Shown one piece after another: positions 48,350 through 59,780 of a stretch of DNA of 64,000 bases. The stretch is from positions 95,577 to 159,576 of the forward strand of contig NW_026729175.1 of the NCBI RefSeq assembly GCF_030272615.1. Direction: 5' to 3'. Position 1 is the stretch's first letter. Every line of letters starts with the position of its first letter. Below the pieces are notes generated by a model, which was not told where the DNA came from, did no database searches, and saw only the letters and a program-made list of their open reading frames with translations. The DNA comes from Cryptomeria japonica. Taxonomy: Eukaryota > Streptophyta > Pinopsida > Cupressales > Cupressaceae. A program made the position numbers and the translations under genes.

Positions 48350-50875
48350 CAACACAAGGTTTCAAGATGCAAGCTTTGATTCTAGAGCCAGTAGCATCAA
48401 AATTCAATTTTGATGCACAACAAGGTTTCAAGATGTAAGTCTTGATTCTAGAGCTGGTAGCATCAAAATTTGATTTTGACGCACATCGTACTCTTAGAAC
48501 CTCATTTCGAAGCGTGTGGCTCGAGAGCTCCAGTTTCAAAACATCAAAATCAATGTTTAAAGGCACAACAAGGTTTCAAGACACAAGTCCCGATAGTCAA
48601 GCTGATAGCATCAAAACACAATTTTGAGAAATATGGTGTTCTTAGAACCTCATTTCAGAGGTTGTGCCTCAAGAAGCAAGTCCCTATGCCGGAGCCTGTA
48701 GCGTCAAAATCAATGTTTGGACGCACAACAAGGTTTCAAGATGCAAATCCCGATACTAGAGTCAATAGCGTCAAAATCTAATTTTGGCATACATCGTGCC
48801 CTTAGAAACTCATTTCGAAGCTTGTGCGTCGAAAGCCCCAGTTTTGGAGCATCAAAATCAGTGTTTTGAGGCACAACAAGGTTTCAAGATCTAAGCCCTA
48901 ATTCTAGAGCCAGTAGCATCAAAATTAAATTTTGATGCACATCATGCTCTTTGAACCCTATCTTATAAATTGTGCCTCAAAAGCCCTAGGTTTTGTCCAT
49001 CAAAATCGATGTTTAGAGGCATAACAAGATTTGAAGATGCAAGTCCTGATTTTATAGCCGGTAGCGTCAAGATTTCATTTTGAATCACATCGTGCTCTTA
49101 GAACCTTGTTTTGCTTATGCCTCAAAATCTTCAGTTACGAAGCATCAAAATTGGTGTTTGGAGGGACAACAAGATTTCAAGATGCAAGTCCCTATTCTGG
49201 AGCCTTTATTGTCAAAACGTGATTTTGATGCACATCATGCTCTTCGAACCTCATTTCGGAGCGTGTGGCTCCAAAGCTCCATTTTCAAAACATCAAAATC
49301 AGTGTTTAAAGGCACAATAAGGTTTCAAGACACAAGTCCCTATTCTCAAGCTGATAGCCTCAAAACACGATTTTGACAAACATGGTGTTTTTAGAACCTC
49401 ATTTTTGGAGAATAAAAATTAGTGTTTGGAGGCATGACAAGGTTTCATGACACAAGTCCCAATTCCAGAGTCGGTAGCGTGAAAATGCAATTTTGATGTA
49501 CATCATGCTCTTAGAACCTCATTTTGGAGCTTGTGCCTTGAAAGCCCTGATTTTGGACCATAAAAATTAGTGTTTGGAGGCACAACAAAGTTTCAAGAAG
49601 CAAGTCCCTATTCCGGAGTTTGTAGCGTCAAAATTCCATTTTTACGCACATCATTCTCTTAGAAGCTCATTTGGGAACTTGTGTCTCGAGAGACCCAGTT
49701 TTGGAGCGTCAAAATCAATGTATCGAGGCACAACAAGCATTCAAGATGCAAGCCTCGATTCTAGAGCCAGTAGCATCAAAATTCAATTTTGATCCACATT
49801 GTGCTCTTAGAACCCTGTTTTACACATTGTGCCTCAAAAGCCCCAGTTTTGGAGCATCAAAATAGATGTTTGGAGGTACAACAAGGTTTCAAAATCTTCG
49901 GTTTTGAAACATAAAAATTGGTGTTTGGAGGCAGAACAAGCTTTAAAGACCCAAGTCCCTATTTCGAAGCCTATAGTTTCAAAATTTTAATTTTGATGCA
50001 CATCATGCTCTTAGAACCTCGTTTCGGAGCGTGTGGCTCGAAAGCTCCAATTTCAAAACATCAAAATCAATGTTTAAAGGCACAACAAGGTTTCAAGACA
50101 CAAGTCCCGATTCTCAAGCTGATAGTATCAAAACACAATTTTGACAAGCATGGTGTTCTTAGAACTTGATTTCGGAGGTTGTGCCTCAAAATCCTCAATT
50201 TTTGAGCATAAAAATTAGTGTTTGGAGGCACAACAAGATTTCAAAGCACAACTCCCAATTCTAGAGTCGGTAACATCAAAATGCAATTTTGATGTACATC
50301 GTGCTCTTAGAACCTCATTACGGAGATTGTCCCTTGAAAGCCTTGATTTTGGAACATCAAAATTAGCGTCAAAATCAATGTTTCGAGGCACAACAAGCAT
50401 TCAAGATGCAAGCCCTGATTCTAGAGTCAATAGTTTCAAAATTCAATTTTTGATGCACATTTTGCTCTTAGAACCCTGTTTTAGAAATTGTGCCTCAAAA
50501 GCCCCAGTTTTGGAGTATCAAAATCAGTGTTTGGAGGCGAAACAAGGTTTCAAGATGCAAGTCGTGTTTCTAGAGCCGGTAGCGTCAAATTTTGATTTTG
50601 ACGCACATTGCGCTCTTAGAACCTTGTTTTGGAGCTTATGCCTCAAAATCTTCGATTTCGAAGCATCAAAATTGGTGTTTGGAGGCACAACAAGGTTTCA
50701 AGACGCAAGTCCCTATTCTAGAGCCTGTAGTGTGAAAAGATGATTTTGATGCACATCGTGCTCTTAGAACCTCGTTTCAGAGCGTGTGGTTCGAAAGCTC
50801 TAGTTTCAAAATATCAAAATCAATGTTTGAAGGGACAACAAGGTTTCACAACACAAGTCCCAATTTTCAAGCTGA
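48350..50875 (+). repeat. 148-bp satellite array, + orientation
   Basis: 2.5 kb of + satellite between island B and the solo LTR. The first repeat is a truncated unit of about 65 bp: AACAAGGTTTCAAGATG recurs at 48351 and again at about 48419. The longest open frame here (50222-50743, 173 residues) spans chance-linked monomers and reads the repeat, so it is not a gene. The array ends in M7 at CAAGCTGA, which serves as LTR target site. Confidence 0.94.
50871..50875 (+). repeat. Target-site duplication GCTGA, left copy
   Basis: GCTGA precedes the LTR; the identical GCTGA follows it at 51664-51668. It lies within the conserved M7 word CAAGCTGATAGC. Five bases is the usual integration footprint of many LTR retrotransposons. 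Confidence 0.85.
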
Positions 50876-51663
50876 TGTTAGCATTCCCAAAGATACGGAG
50901 AGGCGGGGGGTGAATCAGTATTTGACCGGTATAATAATTTTCTTAAGTTATAACATAAAAAGCAAATCAAAACTGTGTACCGGTAAACGAAAAATAATGC
51001 AGTAAAGAAGAATAATAACCACAGCATAAGAAACACACCATAACACAATATTTTAACGAGGAAACCCAGTGTGGGAAAAACCTCGGTGGGATTTGTGACC
51101 CACAATATTCACTTACTAGCCAATAAGAGAATATTACTACTTACAATAGGGGTCTGCACATGCAGGAAGGCCAAGTGCCTAGAGCTCACTGCTCAATTAC
51201 AAAGAAGTCACATTGACTTACAAAAATGGATTATACAAATCCAATGTCTTGTACTGCTTCAGATTAGCATCCACTATGCCAGATTCAGTGCCGGTTTAAG
51301 CTCTGCTACATACATAAACCCTTATCCAATAATTCACATATTAGGTCTGCAATTATCTTTCCATACTTCTTGTTCTAAAATGATCTACAATGATCTCATA
51401 CATATATGAGTTATATTACAATCCACCAAGTCTGGTTACAAATGGATTTTACAAATAATTACAAAATATATATACACAAAATTCCTCTCAACCATGGTGC
51501 CGATAATCTTCTTTTTTGGTGTCGATGATCTATATGCCGGTGTAGAGTCTGTCGGTGCCGGTGCCTGTGTCTACCTACCGCTATCACATGATTGTAAGGT
51601 TGCCATCAATGACAATACCTTCATTCACCTACACTTTCTCATTGGAGTGTGCATTTGCCAACA
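50876..51663. mobile_element. Solo LTR (788 bp) inserted in the satellite
   Basis: Starts TGTTAGCATTCCC and ends TTTGCCAACA, giving the TG...CA ends of LTRs with imperfect 7-bp terminal inverted repeats (TGTTAGC and GCCAACA). It is flanked by a 5-bp direct repeat GCTGA (50871-50875 and 51664-51668). The uninterrupted M7 text CAAGCTGATAGC is restored exactly if the element and one GCTGA are removed. No primer-binding site, gag or pol follows, so it is a solo LTR left by recombination between the LTRs of a full retrotransposon. Internal words include a run of G near 50904 and several ACCGGT/GCCGGT motifs. Transcriptional strand is undetermined. Similar sequence is, to my recollection, common in plant LTRs, but no family is assigned. 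The open frames inside it are unsupported. Confidence 0.85.
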
Positions 51664-53079
51664 GCTGATAGCACCAAAACACTATTTTAAAAAACATGGT
51701 ATTCTTAGAACCTCATTTCAGAGGTTGTGCCTCAAAAGCCGCATTTTTGGAGCATAAAAAATAGTGTTTGGAGGCACAACAATGTTTCAAGACACAAGTC
51801 CCATTTCCACAGTGGCTAGCGCCAAAATGCAATTTTGATGTACATCGTGCTCTTGGAACCTCATTTCGGAGCTTGTCCCTTGAAAGCCCTGATTTTGCCA
51901 CATGAAAATAAATGTTTTGAGGCAAAACAAGGTTTCAAGAAGCAAGTCCCTATTCCGGATCCTGTAGCGTCAAAATTCCATTTTGACGCACATCATTCTC
52001 TTAGAAGCTTATTTCGGAGCTTCTACCTCGAAAGACCCAGTTTTGGAGCATCAAAATCAATGTTTGGAGGCACAACAAGGTTTCAAGATGGAAGTCCTGA
52101 TTCTAGAGTTAATAGCATCAAAATCTGTTTTTGGCACACATCGTGCTCTTACAAACTCATTTCGAAACTTGTGCCTCGAAAGCCCTGGATTTGGAGCATC
52201 AAAATCAGTGTTTTGAGGCTCAACAAAGTTTCAAGATGCAAGCCTCGATTCTAGAGCCAGAAGCATCAAAATTCAAGTTTGATGCATATTATGCTCTTAG
52301 AACCCTATTTTGGAAATTGTGCCTCAAAAGCCCCAGTTTTGGAGCATCAAAATCAATATTTGGAGGTATAACAAGGTTTCAATATGCAAGTCCTGATTCT
52401 GGAGCTGGTAGTGTCAAAATTTGATTTTGACGCACATCACGCTCTTAGAACCTTGTTTTGGAGCTTATGCCTCAAAATCTTCGATTTCGAAGCATCAAAA
52501 TCGGTGCTTGGAGGCGCCACAAGCTTTCAAGACACAAGTCCCTATTCTGGAGCTTGTAGTGTCAAAACATCATTCTGATGCACATCGTGCTCTTAGAACC
52601 TCATTTCGGAGCGTGTGGCTTGAAAGCTCCAGTTTCAAAACATCAAAATCAATGTTTAAAGACACAAGTCTCAATTCTCAAGTTGATAGCGTCAAAACAC
52701 TATTTTGACAAATGTGGTGTTCTTAAAACCTCATTTTGGAGGTTGTGCCTCAAAAGGCTCATTTTTGGAGCATAAAAATTATTGTTTGGAGGCACAATAA
52801 AGTTTCAAGACACAAGTCCCTATTCCAGAGTCGGTACCATCAAAATGCAATTTTGATGTACATCGTGCTCTTAGAACCTCATTTCGGAGCTTGTGCCTTG
52901 AAAGCCCTGATTTTGGAACATCTAAGTCAGTGTTTGCAGGCACAAAAAGGTTCCAAGAAGCAAGTCCCTATTCTGGAGCCTGTATCCTCAAAATTCCATT
53001 TTGACGCACATCATTCTCTTAGAAGCTCATTTCAGAGCTTGTGTTTGGAAAGACCCAGATTTCGAGCATCAAAATCAAT

Positions 53080-55490
53080 GTTCGGGGGGGCACAACAAGG
53101 TTTCAAGATGCAAGTCCAGATTCTAGAGTCAATAATGCCAAAATCTACTTTTCGCGCACATCGTGCTTTTAGAACCTCATTTCAAAGCTTGTGCCTCCAA
53201 AGGCCCGGTTTTGGAGCATCAAAATCTGTGTTTTGAGGCGCAACAAGGTTTCAAAATGAAAGTCCCGATTTTCAAGCTGATAGCGTCCAAACACGATTTT
53301 GAAAAATATGGTGTTCTTAGAACCTCATTTCGAAGGTTGTGCCTCAAAAGCCATGTTTTTGGAGCATAAAAATTAGTGTTTGGAGGCACAACAAGGTTTC
53401 AAGACACAAGTCCCAATTCGAGAGTTGGTAGCGTCAAAATGCAATTTTGATGTACATTGTGCTCTTAGAACCTCATTTTGGAGCTTGTGCCTTGAAATCC
53501 CTGATTTTGGAACATCAAAATTAATGTTTTGAGGCACAACAAAGTTTCAAGAAGCAAGTTCTTATTCCGGAGCCTGTAGCGTCAAAATTCCATTTTAATG
53601 CACATTATTCTCTTAGAAGCTCATTTCGGAGCTTGTGCCTCGAAAGACCTAGTTTCGGAGCGTCAAAATCAATGTTTGGAGGCACAACAAGGTTTCAAGA
53701 TGCAAGCCCCGATTCTAGAGCCAGGAGCATCAAAATTTAATTTTGGTGCACATTGTGCTCTTACAACCCTGTTTTAGAAATTGTGCCTCAAAAGCCCTAG
53801 GTTTGGAGCATCAAAATCTATGTTTGGAGGCACAACAAGATTTCAAGATGCAAGTCTTGATTCAGGAGCCGATAGCATCAAAATTTGATTTTGACGCAAA
53901 TCATGGTCTTAGATCCTTGTTTTGGAGCTTATGGCTCAAAATCTTCAGTTTCGAAGCATCGAAATTGGTGTTTGGAGGCACAGCAAGATTTTAAGACACA
54001 AGTCCCTATTCTGGAGCCTGTATTCTCAAAACATGATTTTAATGCACATCATGCTCTTAGAACCTCCTTTCGGAGCGTATGGCTTGAAAGTTCCAGTTTC
54101 AAATAATCAAAATCAATGTTTAAAGGCACAACAAGGTTTCAAGACATAAGTCCTGATTCTCAAGCTGATAGCGTAAAACACAATTTTGACAAACATGGTG
54201 TTCTTACAACCTCATTTCGGAGGTTGTGCCTCAAAAGACTAATTTTTGGAGCATAAAAATTAGTGTTTGGAGGCACAAGGTTTGAAGACACAAGTCCTGA
54301 ATCTCAAGCTGATAGTGTCAAAACATGATTTTGACAAACATGGTGTTCTTAAAACCTCATTTCGGAGGTTGTGCCTCAAAAGCCTCGTTTTTTGAGCATA
54401 AAATTTGTGTTTGGAGGCACAACAAGGTTTCAAGACACAAGTCCCAATTCCAGAGTCGGCAACATCAAAATGCAATTTTGATGTACATCGTGCTCTTAGA
54501 ACCTCGTTTTGGAGCTTGTGCCTTGAAAACCCCAATTTTGGAAAATCAAAATCATTGTTTGGAGGCACAACAAGGTTTCAAGATGCATGTCCCGATTCTC
54601 GTGCTGGTAGCATCAAAATTCAATTTTGATGCACATCGTTCTCTTAGAACCTTGTTTCAAAGCTTGCACCTCGAACACCCCAGTTTCAGAACATCAAAAT
54701 TGGTGTTTGGATGCACAACAAGGTTTCAAGTTGCAAGTCACAATTCCAGAGCCGGTAGTGTCAAAATGCGATTTTGAAGGAAATTGTGCTCTTAGAACCT
54801 TATTTAGGAGCTTGTCCCTCGAAAGCCTCGGTTTTGGAGCATCAAAATTGGTGTTTGGAGGCACAAGGTTGCAAGAAGCAAGTCGCCATTTTGGAGGCGG
54901 CAGCGTAAAAAAGTGATTTTGAGGCACATGGTGCTCTTAGATCATCGCTAGCAGAGCTTGTCCCTCCAAAGCCCCGATTTTGAAACATCGAAATCAGTGT
55001 TTGGAGGCACAACAAGGTTTCAAGATGCAAGTTCCGATTCTAGAGTCAATAGCATTAAAATCTGATTTTGGTGCACACTGTGCTCTTCGAACCTCATTTC
55101 GAACCTTGTGCCTCAAAAGCCCCAGTTTCAGAGCATCAAAATCAGTGTTTTTTGGCACAACAAGGTTTCAAGATGCAAGCCCCGATTCTAGAGCCAGTAG
55201 AATCAAAATTCAATTTTGATTTACATTGTTCTCTTAGAACCCTATTTTAGAAATTGTGCCTCAAAAGCCCCAGTTTTGGAGCATCAAAATCAATGTTTGG
55301 AGGCACAACAAGGTTTCAAGATGCAAGTCTTGATTCTGGAGATGGTAGCATTAAAATTTGATTTTTACGCACATCGTGCTCTTAGAACCTTGTTTTGGAG
55401 CTTATGCCTTAGAATATTTGGTTTCGAAGCATGAAAATTGTTGTTTGGAGGCACAACAAGCTTTCAATGGGCAAGTCCCTATTCCAGAGC
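53080..55490 (+). repeat. Segmental duplication D2, copy 2 (partner 25160-27840)
   Basis: Matches 25160-27840 with shared rare variants, such as CTACTTTTCGCGCAC, TTAGATCCTTGTTTTGGAGC and the B1-B4 cassette with TTTTTGGCACAACAAGG. It is about 270 bp shorter than copy 1. Near 53083 it has a run of seven G where the consensus reads GGAGG. Confidence 0.8.
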
Positions 55491-56029
55491 CTGTGGTGTC
55501 AAAAAGTGATTTTGATTCACATCATGCTCTTAGAACCTCGTTTCGGAGCGTGTGGCTCCAAAGCTCCATTTTCAAAACATAAAAATCAATGTTTAAAGGC
55601 ACAACAAGGTTTCAAGATAGAAGTCTCGATTCTCAAGCTGATAGCGTCAAAACATGATTTTGACAAACATGGTGTTCTTAGAACCTCATTTCGGAGGTTG
55701 TGCCTCAAAAGCCTCTTTTTTTGAACATAAAAATTAGTGTTTGGAGACACAACAAGGTTTCAAGACACAAGTCCCAATTCCAGAGTCAGTAGCGTCAAAA
55801 TTCTATTTTGATGTACATCGTGCTCTTTGGACATCATTTTGGAGCTTATGCCTTGAGAGCCCTGATTTTGGGACATAACAATCACTGTTTGGAGGCACAA
55901 AAAGGTTTCAAGAAGCAAGTCCCTATTTCGGAGCGTCAAAATTCCATTTTGATGCACATCATTCTCTTAGAAGCTCATTTGGGAACTTGTGTCTGGAAAG
56001 ACCCAATTTTGGAGCGTCAAAATCAATGT

Positions 56030-57747
56030 TTTGAGGCACAACAAGGTTTCAAGATGCAAGGCCCGATTCTAGAGCCAGTAGCATCAAAATTCAATTTTGA
56101 TGCACATTGTGCTCTTAGAACCCTGTTTTAGAAATTGTGCCTCAAAAGCCCAGTTTTGGAGCATCAAAATCGATATTTGGAGGAACAAAAAGCTTTCAAG
56201 ATGCAAGTCTTGATTCTGGAGCCGGTAGCGTCAAAATTTTATATTGACGCACATCATGCTCTTAAAACTTTTTTTTAGAGGTTATGCCTCAAAATCTTTG
56301 GTTTTGAAGCTTCGAAATTGGTGTTTGGAGGCAGAACAAGCTTTCAAGACACAATTCCCTATTTCAGAGCTTGTAGTGTCAAAACGTTATTTTGAGGCAC
56401 ATCATGCTCTTAAAACCTCATTTCAGAGCGTGTGGCTTGAAAGCTCCAGTTTCAAAACATCAAAATCAATGTTTAAAGGCACAACAAGGTTTCAAGACAC
56501 AAGTCCCGATTTCAGAGGTTGTGCCTCAAAATCCTTGTTTTTGGAGCATAAAAATTAGTGTTTGGAGGCAAAACAAGGTTTCAAGGCACAAGTCCCGATT
56601 CTAGAGTCAATAGCCTCAAAATCTGATTTTGATGCACATCGTGCTCTTAGAACTTCATTTCGAAGCTTGTGCCTCGAAAGTCTCAGTTTCGGTGCATCAA
56701 AATCAGTGTTTTGAGGCAAAACAAGGTTTCAAGATCCAAGCCCCGATTCTAGAGATAGTAGCATCTAAATTAAATTTTGATGCACATTGTGCTCTTAGAA
56801 CCTTGTGTTATAAATTGTGTCTCAAAAGCCCCAATTTTGGATCATTTAAATGGATGTTTGGAGCCACAACAAGGTTTGAAGATGCAAGTCCTAATTCTGG
56901 AGCCGGTAGCATCAAAATTTGATTTTGATGCACATGTTGTTCTTAGAACCTTGTTTTGGAGCTTATGCCTCAAAATCTTCAGTTTCGAAGCATCAAAATT
57001 GGTGTTTGGGGGTACAACAAGCTTTCAAGATGCAAGTCCCTATTCCAGAGCCTGTAGTGTCAAAACGTGATTTTGATGCACATCGTGCTCTTAGAACATC
57101 ATTTGAGGGCGTGTGGCTCGAAAGCTCCCGTTTCAAAAACATCAAAATCAATGTTAAAAGGCACAACAAGGTTTCAAGACACAAGTCCGGATTCTCAAGC
57201 TGATAGCATCAAAACATGATTTTGACAAACATGGTGTTCTTAGAACCTCATTTCAAAGGTTGTGCTTCAAAAGCCTCATTTTTGGAGCATAAAAATTAGT
57301 ATTTGGAGGCACAACAAGGTTTCAAGAATCATGTCCCAATTCCAGAGTCGGTAGCGTCAAAACGCAATTTTTATAAACATCGTGCTCTTAGGACCTCATT
57401 TCGGAGCTTGTGCCTTGAAAGGCCTAATTTTGGAACATCAAAATCAATGTTTTGAGGCATAACAAGTTTTCAAGAAGCAAGTCCCTATTCTGGAGCCTGT
57501 AGCGTCAAAATTCTATTTTGACGCACATCATTCTCTTTGAAGATCATTTCAAAGCTTGTGCCTCAAAAGACGTAGTTTTGGAGCATCAAAATTAATGTTT
57601 GGAGGCACAACCAAGTTTCAAGATTCAAGTCTCGATTCTAATGTCAATAGCATCAAAATCTGATTTTGGTGCACATCGTGCTCTTGGAACCTCATTTCGA
57701 AGCTTGTGCCTCGAAAGCCCCGGTTTCAGAGCATAAAAAACAGTGTT
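56030..57747 (+). repeat. 12-monomer higher-order unit, first copy
   Basis: About 1.72-1.77 kb, equal to 12 monomers, repeated directly at 57748-59395. Shared private variants include TTTTATATTGACGCAC, AGAGGTTATGCCTC, TCAGTTTCGGTGCATC, TTATAAATTGTGTC, GTTAAAAGG-ACAACAAGG and AAAGACGTAGTTTT. The offset is about 1718 bp at the left and 1771 bp at the right because of small indels. Confidence 0.82.
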
Positions 57748-59395
57748 TTGAGGCACAACAAGGTTTCAAGATGCAAGCCCCAATTCTAGAGCCAGTAGCA
57801 TCAAAATTTAATTTTGATGCACATTGTGCTCTTAGAACCCTGTTTTAGAAATTGTGCCTCGAAAGCCCCAGGTTTGGAGCATCAAAATCGATATTTGGAG
57901 GAACAACAAGCTTTCAAGATGCAAGTCTTGATTCTGGAGCCAATAGCGTCAAAATTTTATATTGACGCACATCGTGCTCTTAGAACCTTGTTTTAGAGGT
58001 TATGCCTCAAAATCTCTGGTTTCAAAGCTTCGAAATTGGTGTTTGGAGGCAGAACAAGCTTTCAAGACCCTATTTCAGAGCCTATAGTGTCAAAACGTTA
58101 TTTTGAGGCACATCATGTTCTTAAAACCTCATTTCGGAGCATGTGGCTTGAAAGCTCCAGTTTCAAAACATCAAAATCAATGTTTAAAGGCACAACAAGG
58201 TTTCAAGACACAAGTCCCGATTCTCAAGCCGATAGAATCTAAACACGATTTTGATAAACATGGTGTTCTTAGAACCTGATTTCAGAGGATGTGCCTCAAA
58301 ATCCTCGTTTTTGGAGCATAAAAATTAGTGTTTGGAGGCAAAAATAAGGTTTCAAGGCACAAGTCCCGATTCTAGAGTCAATAGCATCAAAATTTGATTT
58401 TGATGCACATCGTGCTCTTAGAACGTCATTTCGAAGCTTGTGCCTCTAAAGTCTCAGTTTCGGTGCATCAAAATCAGTGTTTTGAGGCAAAACAAGGTTT
58501 CAAGATCCAAGCCCCGATTCTAGAGCTAGTAGCATCTAAATTAAATTTTGATGCACATTGTGCTCTTAGAGCCCTATGTTATAAATTGTGTCTCAAAAGC
58601 CCCAATTTTGGATCATTAAAATGGATGTTTTTAGGCACAACAAGGTTTGAAGATGCAAGTCCTGATTCTGGAGCCGGTAGCGTCAAAATTTGATTTTGAC
58701 GTACATCCTGTTCTTAGATCCTTGTTTTGGAGCTTATGCCTCAAAATCTTCAGTTTCGAAGCATCAAAATTGGTGTTTGGAGGTACAACAAGCTTTCAAG
58801 ATGCAAGTCCCTATTCCAGAGCCTGTAGTGTCAAAACGTGATTTTGATGCACATCGTGCTCTTAGAACATCGTTTGAGAGCGTGTGGCTCGAAAGCTCCC
58901 ATTTCAAAAACAGCAAAATCAATGTTAAAAGGTACAACAAGGTTTCAAGACACAAGTCCCGATTCTCAAGCTGATAGCGTCAAAACACGATTTTGACAAA
59001 CATGGTGTTCTTAGAACCTCATTTCATAGGTTTTGTTTCAAAAGCCTCATTTTTGGAGCATAAAAATTAGTATTTGGAGGCACAACAAGGTTTCAAGAAA
59101 CAAGTCCCAATTCCAGAGTCGGTAGCGTCAAAACGCAATTTTTATAAACATCGTGCTCTTAGGACCTCATTTCAGAGCTTGTGCATTGAAAGCCCTAATT
59201 TTGGAACATCAAAATCAATGTTTTGAGGCATAACAAGTTTTCAAGAAGCAAGTCCCTATTCTGGAGCCTGTAGCGTCAAAATTCCATTTTGACACACATC
59301 ATTCTCTTAGAAGATCATTTCAGAGCTTGTGCCTTGAAAGACGTAGTTTTCGATCATCAAAATTAGGCACAACCAGGTTTCAAGATGCAAGCCTT
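57748..59395 (+). repeat. 12-monomer higher-order unit, second copy
   Basis: Direct copy of 56030-57747. It lacks about 20 bp in the M6 monomer near 58067 (CAAGACCCTATTTC) and has a shortened monomer near 59362, where AAAATTAGGCAC skips the usual GTGTTTGGA. Sequence after 59400 resembles the beginning of the unit again, so a third, partial copy may start there before the inversion at 59780. Confidence 0.8.
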
Positions 59396-59780
59396 GATTC
59401 TAGAGCCAGTAGCATCAAAATTCAATTTTGATGCACATTGTGCTCTTAGAACCCTGTTTTAGAAATTGTGCCTCGAAAGCCCCAATTTTGGAGCATCAAA
59501 ATTGATGTTTGGAGGCACAACAAAGCTTCAAGATGCAAGTCCTGATTCTAAAGCCGGTAGCACCAAAATTTGATTTTGATGCACATTGTGCTCTTAGAAC
59601 CTTGTTTTGGAGCTTATGCCTCAAAATCTTTGGTTGTGAAGCATCAAAATTGGTTTTTGGAGGCACAACAAACATACAAGATGCAAGTCCCTATTCCAGA
59701 GCCTATAGTATCAAAACATGATTTTGATGCACATCGTGCTCTTAGAACCTCATTTCGGAGCATGTGGCTCGAAAGCTCCT

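Larger units (their letters stand above)
51664..59780 (+). repeat. 148-bp satellite array, + orientation
   Basis: 8.1 kb of + satellite. It resumes in M7 directly after the LTR. It contains D2 copy 2 (53080-55490) and the duplicated 12-monomer unit (56030-59395). It ends in M7 at GGCTCGAAAGCTCC, where the text turns into antisense repeat. No gene. Confidence 0.95.

Noticed and set aside
50222-50743. Longest open frame (173 residues) and the many 60-150 residue frames with LEHQNQCLEAQQGF-like text
   Set aside because: They are translations of the satellite. Each 148-bp monomer shifts the frame by one, the same text appears in all frames and orientations, there is no codon-like conservation, and substitutions follow CpG decay rather than synonymous sites.
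51494-51757. 87-residue frame in the right part of the solo LTR
   Set aside because: It crosses the LTR end into the satellite, so its 3' part is repeat text; no protein family recognised.
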